A stretch of 64,000 nt of DNA from JBBRYB01 sp038238115. Its GTDB lineage: Bacteria; Actinomycetota; Actinomycetes; Propionibacteriales; Nocardioidaceae. The stretch is taken from NCBI GenBank assembly GCA_038238115.1, contig JBBRYB010000002.1:62001-126000 (forward strand), given 5' to 3'. The first letter of the stretch is position 1. Each line of letters opens with the position of its first letter. The position numbers and the translations under genes were made by a program. Positions 42,772 to 50,696 of this stretch are shown piece by piece. The notes under the pieces are model-generated. The model had not been told where the DNA came from. It saw only the letters and a program-made list of their open reading frames with translations, and did no database searches.

Positions 42772-43851
42772 ATGTTTGAGGCCGTTGAAGGGCTGGTCAA
42801 GGAGCATGCCTGGCTCGAGCACGAGCTTTCGCAGCCGGATGTGTTCGCCGACGCTGCCCGGTCACGGACGCTGAACCGACGCTATGGCGCGCTGAACGCT
42901 GTGATCGGCGTCTACCAGCAGTGGCGGTCGACCCTTGACGACCTGGGCGCGGCCCGGGAACTGACCTCCGAGGATGCGACCTTCGCGGGTGAGGCGGAGC
43001 GTCTCGACGGACAGCGGCTCGACCTCGAGGAGCGGCTACGGCATCTGCTCGTCCCGAGAGAGGAGACGGACGGCAAGGACGCCATCCTCGACATCAAGGC
43101 GGGCGAGGGCGGCGAAGAGTCGGCGCTCTTCGCCGGCGCCTTGCTCCGGATGTACGCCCGCTACGCCGAGCGGCGCGGGTGGAAGGTCGAGATGCTTGAC
43201 GACATGCCCAGTGAGCTCGGCGGCGTGAAGAGTGCCACCGTCGCGATCAAGGCCAAAGGCACGCCGGCACCTGGCGAGGCGCCGTACGCGCTGCTGAAGT
43301 TCGAGGGCGGCGTGCACCGCGTCCAGCGGGTCCCGGTCACGGAGTCGCAGGGACGAATCCACACGTCGGCCGCGGGTGTGCTCGTCATGCCGGAAGCAGA
43401 GCCGGTCGACGTCACGATCGACGACAACGACTTGCGAATCGATGTCTTCCGCTCGTCGGGGCCGGGCGGACAGAGCGTCAACACCACGGATTCGGCGGTG
43501 CGCATAACCCACCTGCCCACCGGCATCGTGGTTTCCTGCCAGAACGAGAAGAGCCAGCTGCAGAACCGGGACCAGGCCATGCGGGTGCTGCGCTCCCGGC
43601 TGCTGCAGGCGGCCCAGGACCAAGCCGACGTCCACGCGGCGGACGCGCGCCGGTCGCAGGTACGCACGGTGGACCGCTCCGAGCGCGTCCGGACCTACAA
43701 CTTCCCTGAGAACCGGATCGCAGACCACCGGGTCGGCTACAAGTCGCACAACCTCGACGCGGTGCTCGACGGCGACCTGCAGGCCGTGATCGACGCGCTC
43801 GTCGAGGCCGACCTCGCCGAGCGGTTGGCGGCGGTCGAGTCGACGTCGTGA
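42772..43851 (+). CDS. prfA: Peptide chain release factor 1
   Basis: A 359-residue RF1. The GGQ motif is in SSGPGGQSVNTTDSAVRI, and the stop-codon-reading PxT-type region is before it. It releases peptides at UAA and UAG. ATG 42772 has GGCAAGGAC upstream. Its stop overlaps prmC (GTGA), whose product methylates the GGQ glutamine, a functional pairing. Confidence 0.95.
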   Translation: MFEAVEGLVKEHAWLEHELSQPDVFADAARSRTLNRRYGALNAVIGVYQQWRSTLDDLGAARELTSEDATFAGEAERLDGQRLDLEERLRHLLVPREETDGKDAILDIKAGEGGEESALFAGALLRMYARYAERRGWKVEMLDDMPSELGGVKSATVAIKAKGTPAPGEAPYALLKFEGGVHRVQRVPVTESQGRIHTSAAGVLVMPEAEPVDVTIDDNDLRIDVFRSSGPGGQSVNTTDSAVRITHLPTGIVVSCQNEKSQLQNRDQAMRVLRSRLLQAAQDQADVHAADARRSQVRTVDRSERVRTYNFPENRIADHRVGYKSHNLDAVLDGDLQAVIDALVEADLAERLAAVESTS

Positions 43852-44756
43852 CCTCGGTGGCCGACGAGCTCGCGTCGGCGACATCCATCCTGGTCCGCGC
43901 CGGTGTCGAGTCGGCCCGGCACGACGCCGAGACGCTGCTCGCCTGGGTGCTCTCGTCGTCGCGATCGGACCTCCTCGCCGAGCCAGACCTCTCGACTGGC
44001 CAGCTCGCCGAGTTCCGGGTCGCCATCGAGTCGCGCGCCAGCCGGGTGCCCCTGCAGCACATCACCGGCACCGCCGCGTTCCGTTATCTGGAGCTCGAAG
44101 TAGGCCCGGGCGTCTTCGTCCCGCGACCCGAGACCGAGGCGATGGCCGGATCTGCCGTCGCGGAGCTCGAGCGGCTCGTGCGCTCAGGCGGTGCTACCCC
44201 ACGTGCGGTCGATCTCTGCACCGGCTCGGGCGCCGTGGCGCTGGCCATGGCCACCGAGGTCCCGCAGAGCTGGGTGAGCGCGCTGGAGGTGTCACCAGCC
44301 GCCCACGCGTACGCCGTGCGCAACGCTGCCCGTCTGGTGAAACCGCCCGCGCACGAAGTCGACGTCCGGCTCGGTGACATCGCCGACGGTCTTGACGACC
44401 TGGCCGGCCGCGCCCACGTGGTGACTGCCAACCCGCCGTACATTCCCCTGACGGCCTTCGAGTCGGTGGCCGTGGAGGCCCGTGATTTCGACCCGCCCGA
44501 GGCGCTGTGGTCGGGCGAGGACGGTCTGGACGCGATCCGCGCCGTGGCCGTGACCGCCGCCGAACTGCTCGTCGACGGTGGCCTCGTCGTCTGCGAACAC
44601 GCCGACGTGCAGGGCGAATCCGCACCGGCCGTCTTCGCCGCGACGGGGAAGTGGACGAGGGTGCGTGACCACCACGACCTGGCCGGTCGGCCAAGGTTTA
44701 TCAGTGCGCGCCGGGTGCTCGGTGTCACGCCGTCTGCTGGCACCATAGCCTTGTGA
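43848..44756 (+). CDS. prmC: Release factor glutamine methyltransferase
   Basis: A 302-residue SAM-dependent methyltransferase. An N-terminal helical domain (1-85) leads to the SAM-binding DLCTGSGAVALAMA and the active-site NPPYIPL, which binds the target Gln of RF1/RF2. GTG 43848 overlaps prfA. Its stop overlaps sua5 (GTGA). Confidence 0.93.
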   Translation: MTSVADELASATSILVRAGVESARHDAETLLAWVLSSSRSDLLAEPDLSTGQLAEFRVAIESRASRVPLQHITGTAAFRYLELEVGPGVFVPRPETEAMAGSAVAELERLVRSGGATPRAVDLCTGSGAVALAMATEVPQSWVSALEVSPAAHAYAVRNAARLVKPPAHEVDVRLGDIADGLDDLAGRAHVVTANPPYIPLTAFESVAVEARDFDPPEALWSGEDGLDAIRAVAVTAAELLVDGGLVVCEHADVQGESAPAVFAATGKWTRVRDHHDLAGRPRFISARRVLGVTPSAGTIAL

Positions 44757-45940
44757 GCCAAGACCAGCCCCGAGGCGACGACCGCGCATCACGCGACGAC
44801 GACCTCGACGACACTGCGCCCGATCAAGCTGCTGTACGCCCTGCTGCCTCCGACGACCATTCCGCCGACGGGACCGCCGCCGATGACCCGGCTTCGGATC
44901 GCCCGGCCGTTGATGACACGGCATTCGGCATGCCCGTTCTCGACGAGGATGACGACGACGAGGACGACGACGAGGACGACGAAGACGACGACTACACCGG
45001 CCACGGCCTGCTCGTCTACGGCGAGGAGTCCGACGACGTGGGCGACACGGACAACCGGGACGCGGCCTTCGACGACGAGGAGGACGACGTCGAGGAGCCG
45101 AAATACCCGATCGACCAGGACACCGATGACGACGCCGACGCCGACCGGGCGGACGGGCACGACGACGCGGACGAGTATGGCGACGAGGACGAGCACGGCG
45201 ACACGGACGAGTACGACGACGCGGACGAGTACGACGACGCGGACGAGCACGGTGACAGGGCCGTCTCCGGCGCGCAGGCGGTCGGTAGTTCGAGCCTCTT
45301 CTCGTGCAACGACCCGGCTGGGCGCCAGGACGGTTTCGCCGCGGCGAGGCTCGCGTTGGCCCGCGGCGGTCTCGTGGTGATGCCCACGGACACCGTCTAC
45401 GGCCTCGCCGCGGACGCCTTCGACCCTGCGGCCGTGCGCCGACTGCTCCGGGCCAAGGGACGCGGACGTGGCATGCCGTCCGCCGTACTCATCGGTTCCG
45501 CCGACACGCTGCGGGCGCTGGCCACCAACCTCAGCCCCGAGACACGCGAGCTCGCTTCGAGGTTCTGGCCCGGCGGACTGACGCTGATCTGTCGTCAGCA
45601 ACCGAGTCTGCGCTGGGATCTCGGCGACAGCAGGGGCACCGTGGCATTGCGCATGCCCGACCACGCCGATGCCCTCGACCTGCTCGTCGACAACGGGCCG
45701 CTGGCCGTGAGCAGCGCGAATGCGACCGGTGAGCCTCCCGCGACGACCATCGAGCAGGCCCGAGACATGCTTGCTGACTCCGTCGACGTCTACCTGGACG
45801 CCGGGCCCACTCCCGGTCCGGATCCGTCGACGATCGTTGACGCGACGGGGGCCACCTTGCGTCTGGTGCGCGTCGGGGTGGTCTCGCTCGACCAGCTTCG
45901 CGAGGTCGTCCCTGCGATCGAGGCGCCCGAGTCTGGCTGA
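44753..45940 (+). CDS. L-threonylcarbamoyladenylate synthase with an acidic N-terminal extension
   Basis: A 395-residue protein. The C-terminal 215 residues are a Sua5/YciO/YrdC domain (GGLVVMPTDTVYGLAADAFD, KGRGRGMPSAVLIGS, FWPGGLTLICR, GPLAVSSANATG), which makes threonylcarbamoyl-AMP for the t6A37 modification of tRNAs. The first 165 residues are nearly all Asp, Glu and Ala, with repeats such as DEYDDADEYDDADEHGD, and are surely disordered. No start codon exists close to the domain, and GTG 44753 overlaps prmC, so the tail should be translated. Its stop overlaps wecA (TGATG). Confidence 0.9.
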   Translation: MSQDQPRGDDRASRDDDLDDTAPDQAAVRPAASDDHSADGTAADDPASDRPAVDDTAFGMPVLDEDDDDEDDDEDDEDDDYTGHGLLVYGEESDDVGDTDNRDAAFDDEEDDVEEPKYPIDQDTDDDADADRADGHDDADEYGDEDEHGDTDEYDDADEYDDADEHGDRAVSGAQAVGSSSLFSCNDPAGRQDGFAAARLALARGGLVVMPTDTVYGLAADAFDPAAVRRLLRAKGRGRGMPSAVLIGSADTLRALATNLSPETRELASRFWPGGLTLICRQQPSLRWDLGDSRGTVALRMPDHADALDLLVDNGPLAVSSANATGEPPATTIEQARDMLADSVDVYLDAGPTPGPDPSTIVDATGATLRLVRVGVVSLDQLREVVPAIEAPESG

Positions 45941-47088
45941 TGCGCGAATACCTGCTGATCTTCCTGACCGCGGTTGCGGTGACCTACCTGCTGGCGGTCA
46001 TCGCCCGGGAGCTGGCCATGCGGCTCGGGGCTTATGCGCAGGTGCGCGATCGTGACGTGCACGAGATTCCCATCCCCTATTTCGGGGGAGTGGCGATGAT
46101 GGCCGGACTGACGGCGGCCTACGTGGTGGCGACACAACTGCCGTTCTTGAGCTCCTCACCGAGCCACGACCAGATCTTCCACGACGCCCGCGCGATCCTT
46201 TTCGGAGGAGCCCTGATCTGCCTCGTGGGTGTCATCGACGACGTCTTCGAGCTCGATCCCATCACGAAGTTCGCCGGTGAGGTGCTGGCAGCCGGCGTGG
46301 TGGTCGTCCAGGGGGTGCAGATCCTGTGGCTGCCGCTGCCCGGTGGTCGGGCGATGTCGACGTTCGCGCTGGGAGGCTCGCAGGCGGCTTTCCTCACGAT
46401 CCTGCTCATCATCACGACAGTGAACGCGGTCAACTTCGTCGACGGGCTCGACGGGCTTGCCGCGGGCGTCGTCGCGGTGGGCGCTCTGGCCTTCTTCACG
46501 TTCTCCTACCTGCTTGTCTTCATCAACAACCAAGAGCTGGCCACGACGGCGGCGGTGCTCACTGCGGCGCTGTCCGGCGTGTGCGTGGGCTTCCTGCCGC
46601 ACAACTTCTTCCCCGCGCGCATCTTCATGGGCGACTCGGGCGCCCTTCTCATCGGGTTCATGCTGGCGTGCTCGACGATCAGCCTCACCGGTCAGTTCTC
46701 GAACACCACGATCGACCAGGGCATCGCCGGTGCTAGCGCCAGTCTCCTGCCGGCGCTGTTGCCGCTCATCTTGCCCTTCGCTGTCCTTGTGGTGCCGTTC
46801 CTCGACCTCGCGATGGCTGTCGTACGACGCACCCGCCAAGGGGTGTCGCCCTTCTCACCGGACAAGAAGCACCTACACCACCGGTTGCTCGAGATTGGCC
46901 ACTCGCAGCGGCGAGCGGTCATGGTGATGTATCTGTGGACGGGGTTGGTGGCCTTCGGCGTCGTCCTCGTGAGCCTCTTCTCCGGCTGGTGGTCGGCGCT
47001 CGGGCTGACCGTGATGACGGCGACGGCCCTGCTGCTGACATTCGGGCTGCCCGGCCACAGCGGCATCATCAATGCCGAGGACGTCTAG
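45940..47088 (+). CDS. WecA/MraY-like undecaprenyl-phosphate sugar-1-phosphate transferase
   Basis: A 382-residue protein with about 11 membrane segments. Family motifs: VPYFGG-like IPYFGGVAMM, DDVFELDP, NFVDGLDGLAAG with catalytic Asp, FMGDSGALLIGF and the HHRLLEIGHSQRRAV loop. It moves a sugar phosphate onto decaprenyl/undecaprenyl phosphate, probably GlcNAc-1-P for the arabinogalactan-like or teichoic linker. ATG 45940 overlaps the upstream stop. The atp operon follows, as in mycobacteria. Confidence 0.9.
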   Translation: MREYLLIFLTAVAVTYLLAVIARELAMRLGAYAQVRDRDVHEIPIPYFGGVAMMAGLTAAYVVATQLPFLSSSPSHDQIFHDARAILFGGALICLVGVIDDVFELDPITKFAGEVLAAGVVVVQGVQILWLPLPGGRAMSTFALGGSQAAFLTILLIITTVNAVNFVDGLDGLAAGVVAVGALAFFTFSYLLVFINNQELATTAAVLTAALSGVCVGFLPHNFFPARIFMGDSGALLIGFMLACSTISLTGQFSNTTIDQGIAGASASLLPALLPLILPFAVLVVPFLDLAMAVVRRTRQGVSPFSPDKKHLHHRLLEIGHSQRRAVMVMYLWTGLVAFGVVLVSLFSGWWSALGLTVMTATALLLTFGLPGHSGIINAEDV

Positions 47089-47113
47089 CATTCGTGCGCC
47101 GCCAGACCTTGAC

Positions 47114-47143
47114 TTGGTAAGCATGAAGCGCTTGTGCTATCTT
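47114..47143 (+). promoter_or_regulatory. Probable promoter of the atp operon
   Basis: TTGGTA (47114-47119), an 18-base spacer and TATCTT (47138-47143), with an upstream TGC that gives an extended -10. It lies just after wecA and about 185 bases before the first atp-related gene. Confidence 0.55.
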
Positions 47144-47216
47144 TCACAAGCAACCCTAAGCAGGGACTCTCGCCCCCGATGTTCGAGGACGGCCGCCACG
47201 ATGACGACCGACAATG

Positions 47217-47300
47217 GCCGGCGTTGCCGGCACCGATCCGGGCACCTGCTGCGCTGTGATAGCGTCGTCCCCCAATGCGCTGCGTGGTTGAGCAGCGCAT
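47217..47300 (+). promoter_or_regulatory. Two hairpins in the atp operon leader
   Basis: GCCGGC-GTT-GCCGGC (47217-47231) and ATGCGCTGC-GTGGTTGA-GCAGCGCAT (47275-47300, a perfect 9-pair stem), the latter followed by GCTGTTTCGTTG. The second resembles an intrinsic terminator with a weak U-tract and could be an attenuator between the promoter and the first gene. Confidence 0.45.
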
Positions 47301-47327
47301 GCTGTTTCGTTGACGGGAGTCGCTCCG

Positions 47328-47548
47328 GTGGTGGGCGAGGATGATGCCGACGACACTCTCGGGGCCCTCGAGCCCTGGGGTTGGGCGGTCTCAACTTCGT
47401 CACGATCTTGGTGGGCTTCGGCTTCGGCTGGTTCGCCGACGACAACCTCGGCTCGTCACCCGTCTGCACTCTCGTCGGACTGGCTGTTGGCGTCATGGTC
47501 GGGGTCTCGGTCTCGTGGCTTCGGATCCGGCGGTTCATGCGTCCTTGA
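47328..47548 (+). pseudogene. AtpZ/AtpI-like membrane gene with an apparent one-base frameshift
   Basis: From GTG 47328 the frame reads VVGEDDADDTLGALEPWG, a typical acidic leader. The membrane part, GLNFVTILVGFGFGWF then DDNLGSSPVCTLVGLAVGV, is in another frame, ending with TGA at 47546-47548. It has the two-helix pattern with a GTSP-like GSSP turn seen in AtpZ/AtpI proteins, which help assemble the c ring. One extra G in the run at 47377-47380 (TGGGG to TGGGGG) joins the parts as PWGLGGLNF. It is a genuine mutation, a sequencing error or programmed slippage. No conventional start would give the membrane part alone, except TTG 47381. Confidence 0.75.
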
Positions 47549-47555
47549 CGGCAGG

Positions 47556-47602
47556 CATACCCACGGCATCCATCAGCGCGGTATACATACCCACGGCATC
47601 CA
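47556..47602 (+). repeat. Two 17-base direct repeats with a 30-base period
   Basis: CATACCCACGGCATCCA occurs at 47556-47572 and 47586-47602, in the gap between the frameshifted gene and the next atp gene. Nothing coding is seen here. Confidence 0.85.
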
Positions 47603-47650
47603 AAACGGCGGCATAAAGAGAAATGTGACCAGCGAGGGAGAGTTCGACTC

Positions 47651-48043
47651 GTGAAGCAGTCGTTCGTCACGGTTGCCCGTGATCAGAAGCGGGCCGTCGT
47701 CCTCGCCTGTATGATGGCAGCCGCCAGCCTGTGGGTCGCAATCCCGTTGGGACGCTGGCAGGTCGGGGTGTTCCTCTCTGCCGGTTTCATGCTCGGGCTG
47801 GTCAACCACATTGCCACCGAGTTGTCGCTCAAGCGCTCGGTGGACAGTGGCGAGGCGATGAGCCGCACGCAATTCGCCTCCTCCGCCTTTTTCCGGCTGA
47901 TGGGCGTGTCGCTGGTCGCTGTAGCCCTGACGATCGCGTTCTGGAGGGAGGGCGGCGCGACCCTCTTCGGCCTTGCGATCTTCCGGCTGATCGCGTTGGT
48001 ACTCACGGGTTTGCCACTGTTGCGGGAGTTGAAAAAGGCATGA
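47651..48043 (+). CDS. ATP-synthase-associated membrane protein (AtpI-type)
   Basis: A 130-residue protein with four hydrophobic segments, including ACMMAAASLWVAIPLGRWQ and FRLIALVLTGLPLLREL. It is the usual small hydrophobic protein just before atpB in actinobacteria (subunit-I-like). GTG 47651; the stop overlaps atpB (ATGA). Confidence 0.8.
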   Translation: MKQSFVTVARDQKRAVVLACMMAAASLWVAIPLGRWQVGVFLSAGFMLGLVNHIATELSLKRSVDSGEAMSRTQFASSAFFRLMGVSLVAVALTIAFWREGGATLFGLAIFRLIALVLTGLPLLRELKKA

Positions 48044-48837
48044 GCGGGCAGATCATCGTCGCCGCAGCGGACATCAAGATCGGAGACCACGTCACCACCA
48101 CGTTCTTGGGTATGACCTTCAATGTGGACACCATCTGGTCGACGGCGATCGCCGGGCTCGTCGTGATTGGGCTCGGGTTCTGGATGCGGTCGAAGATCAG
48201 CAGCACCGTTCCGAGCAAGATTCAGCTCTTCTGGGAGGGCCTCGTTGGCGAGGTCACCCGGCAGGTCGAAGGCAACCTCGGAAGGGTAAACCCGTTCGTC
48301 GTACCACTGGCGATCGCTCTGTTCATCTTCATCCTGGTCGCCAACTGGCTGGAACTGATCCCCAGCGGTGAGGATCCCCACCTGCTACCGTCACCGACCG
48401 CCGACGTCAACCTGACCTATGCGCTGGCACTGCTGGTGATCATCGGCGTGCACATCTACGGAGTCCGCGAACGCGGATTCAAGGGCTACATCAAGCACTT
48501 CTTCCAGCCTTACGCCATCTTGTTCCCGCTGAACCTGATCGAGGAGATCGTCAAGCCGTTCACGCTGGCGTTGCGGCTTTTCGGCAACATCTTCGCCGGC
48601 GGCATCATGATCTCGCTGATCGGGCTGCTTCCCCTGTACACAATCTGGGGACCCAACGCGTTGTGGAAGCTGTTCGACATGGCCATCGCCGCGATCCAGG
48701 CGTTCATCTTCGCCTTGCTCACGATCTTGTACTTCGGGATGGCTGGCGAGCATGGACCCGAGGACCCTGACGAACAGACCGGCCCGGATCGGGTCGAGAC
48801 GGAAGCACGCGACCCCCAACTAGAAGAGGCGCACTGA
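48040..48837 (+). CDS. atpB: F0 ATP synthase subunit a
   Basis: A 265-residue protein with five to six helices. The conserved helix PFTLALRLFGNIFAGG carries the essential Arg that faces the c ring; VANWLELIPSGED and FIFALLTILYFGMA are also typical. With c it forms the two proton half-channels. ATG 48040 overlaps the previous gene (ATGA). The C-terminal 30 residues are acidic. Confidence 0.95.
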   Translation: MSGQIIVAAADIKIGDHVTTTFLGMTFNVDTIWSTAIAGLVVIGLGFWMRSKISSTVPSKIQLFWEGLVGEVTRQVEGNLGRVNPFVVPLAIALFIFILVANWLELIPSGEDPHLLPSPTADVNLTYALALLVIIGVHIYGVRERGFKGYIKHFFQPYAILFPLNLIEEIVKPFTLALRLFGNIFAGGIMISLIGLLPLYTIWGPNALWKLFDMAIAAIQAFIFALLTILYFGMAGEHGPEDPDEQTGPDRVETEARDPQLEEAH

Positions 48838-48934
48838 TCAGCCGATCAGTGCAGCGGCAATGCACAAAGGCAGTCGGTGTTACCCGGCGCCCGTTAGCAA
48901 CGGTTGACAACGGCTAATAAGGAGAGACAGAGAC

Positions 48935-49186
48935 ATGGCAGTTTCAGACACGGCGGTGCAGACCGCAGGCGCCTTCATCGGCGGTGGCCTCGCCCTCGCC
49001 GGTGGAGCCATCGGCGGCGCCATCGGCGACGGCCTCGCCGGCAGCTCCTACATCCAAGGCGTGGCTCGCCAGCCCGAGGCCCAGGGCCGACTTCAGACGA
49101 TCTTCTTCTTGACTGTGGGTCTGTGTGAGGCGTTCTTCTTCATCAACCTCGCGTTCATGGCCTTGTTCGTGTTCGTGCTCGCCTAG
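48935..49186 (+). CDS. atpE: F0 ATP synthase subunit c
   Basis: An 83-residue hairpin protein. Glu65 in GLCEAFFF is the proton-binding carboxylate, and RQPEAQ is the polar loop that touches the gamma-epsilon foot. The first helix has the GxGxG-like run FIGGGLALAGGAIGGAIGDG. AAGGAGAGA stands before the ATG. Confidence 0.95.
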   Translation: MAVSDTAVQTAGAFIGGGLALAGGAIGGAIGDGLAGSSYIQGVARQPEAQGRLQTIFFLTVGLCEAFFFINLAFMALFVFVLA

Positions 49187-49223
49187 CCCGCGGCACGCTT
49201 GCAAACGAACGAAGGGAAAACAC

Positions 49224-49781
49224 ATGCCTAGGACGAACCTGGCGGCGAGCAACTTCCTCGTGCCAAACGCCACGTTCATCGTCGAGGTGATCGCCTTCGC
49301 GATTGTCCTGTTCGTCCTCGCTCGTTACGTCGTACCCCCGATCAACCGGGCGATGACCGAACGGCAGGAACGGATCCAGAATCAGTTCGACGAACTCGAG
49401 CAGGCCAAGGCGAAGGCGGAAGAAGCCGAGAACGAGTACCGATCACAGATGACCGATGCCAGGCATGAGGCCGGCCGGATCCGCGAGCAGGCTCGCGAGG
49501 ACGGCGCCTCGATCGTCACGGAGATGAGAGAGCGAGCGCAGGCCGAGTCTCAGCGGATCCTTCAGCACGCGCATCAACAGGTCGAGGCCGAGCGACGTCA
49601 GGTCGTCCAGCAGCTGCTCACTCAGGTCGGCACCATGGCCACGACACTGGCCGGACGCATCGTCGGTGAGTCGCTCGAGGACGACGAGCGACGTGACCGC
49701 ACCGTTGAGCGGTTTATCGCCAACCTGGAGGAACAGCAGTCGTCCGACGCCGACGCCGACGCTAAGACTGAGGCGAGCTGA
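49224..49781 (+). CDS. atpF: F0F1 ATP synthase subunit b
   Basis: A 185-residue protein with one N-terminal membrane helix (about 14-36, FIVEVIAFAIVLFVLARYVV) and a long charged coiled-coil stalk. ATG 49224 follows GAAGGGA. Its stop overlaps atpH (TGATG). Confidence 0.93.
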   Translation: MPRTNLAASNFLVPNATFIVEVIAFAIVLFVLARYVVPPINRAMTERQERIQNQFDELEQAKAKAEEAENEYRSQMTDARHEAGRIREQAREDGASIVTEMRERAQAESQRILQHAHQQVEAERRQVVQQLLTQVGTMATTLAGRIVGESLEDDERRDRTVERFIANLEEQQSSDADADAKTEAS

Positions 49782-50590
49782 TGTCGTCGGGTTCGGACAA
49801 GTCCGAGGCCGCTGTCGCCGACGCGGTCAACGAGGCCTGCGCGGGAGGAGTCGACGGTAACCAGCTGGCGAGCGACCTCTTCGCCATCGTGGGCCTCTTG
49901 GACGGCGAGTTGATGCTGCGCCGAGCCCTGACCGAACCTTCGGTCCCGCTGGAGGCGAAGACCTTGATGTTGCATTCGCTGCTGGACGGCAAGGTCGACG
50001 AACCGGCCCTGTCTGTGGTCGAGACGGCGGTCGGCCGGAGGTGGTCACGCGGGTCAGCCCTGGCCGACGTGGTCGAACGTGCGGCGGTCACCGCCGTCGC
50101 GGCCACAGCGGATGAGGCAGGTGAGCTGGACGGACTTGAAGACGATCTGTTCCGGTTCGGCCGGATCCTCGAGTCCGAGACCGCGCTGCGCGAGGCTTTG
50201 GGCGACGCAGCTGCACCGGTGCAGAGCAAGCGGGACCTTCTGCACACGCTGCTGTCCGGCCAGGCGGGACAGCCCACGCAGGACCTCCTCGACCAGCTGG
50301 TCGTCGGGCGGCACCGAAGCCTGTTGGCCGGGCTGGCCTATTACCAGACCGTGGCTGCCGCCCGCCGCCAAGGCGTAGTTGCCACGGCCTGGGTCGCCGC
50401 ACCGCTCAGCGACGAGCGCAAACAGCGCCTCACCGACGCCCTCGCGAAGCAGTACTCCCGCCAGGTGCACCTCAACGTCGTCGTCGACCCCGAGGTGCTC
50501 GGTGGAGTTCGGATCGAGATCGGCGACGACCGGATTGACTCGACCATCGAGACCAGGCTCGCCGAGGCGCACCGCCAGCTCGTGACATGA
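49781..50590 (+). CDS. atpH: F1 ATP synthase subunit delta
   Basis: A 269-residue delta subunit: N-terminal helical bundle, and a C-terminal domain with VVDPEVLGGVRIEIGDDRIDSTI, the family signature. About 90 residues longer than in E. coli, as is usual in actinobacteria. It joins the peripheral stalk to alpha subunits. Confidence 0.93.
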   Translation: MSSGSDKSEAAVADAVNEACAGGVDGNQLASDLFAIVGLLDGELMLRRALTEPSVPLEAKTLMLHSLLDGKVDEPALSVVETAVGRRWSRGSALADVVERAAVTAVAATADEAGELDGLEDDLFRFGRILESETALREALGDAAAPVQSKRDLLHTLLSGQAGQPTQDLLDQLVVGRHRSLLAGLAYYQTVAAARRQGVVATAWVAAPLSDERKQRLTDALAKQYSRQVHLNVVVDPEVLGGVRIEIGDDRIDSTIETRLAEAHRQLVT

Positions 50591-50696
50591 CGCTCGTGAC
50601 AACTGACCACAGGGGCGGTTCGCGCCGCCCGCACCACAGAACGCGACACCACGAAGCCCAACAGACACACAGCCCAGGAGAGCAGAGGCGGAGAGC

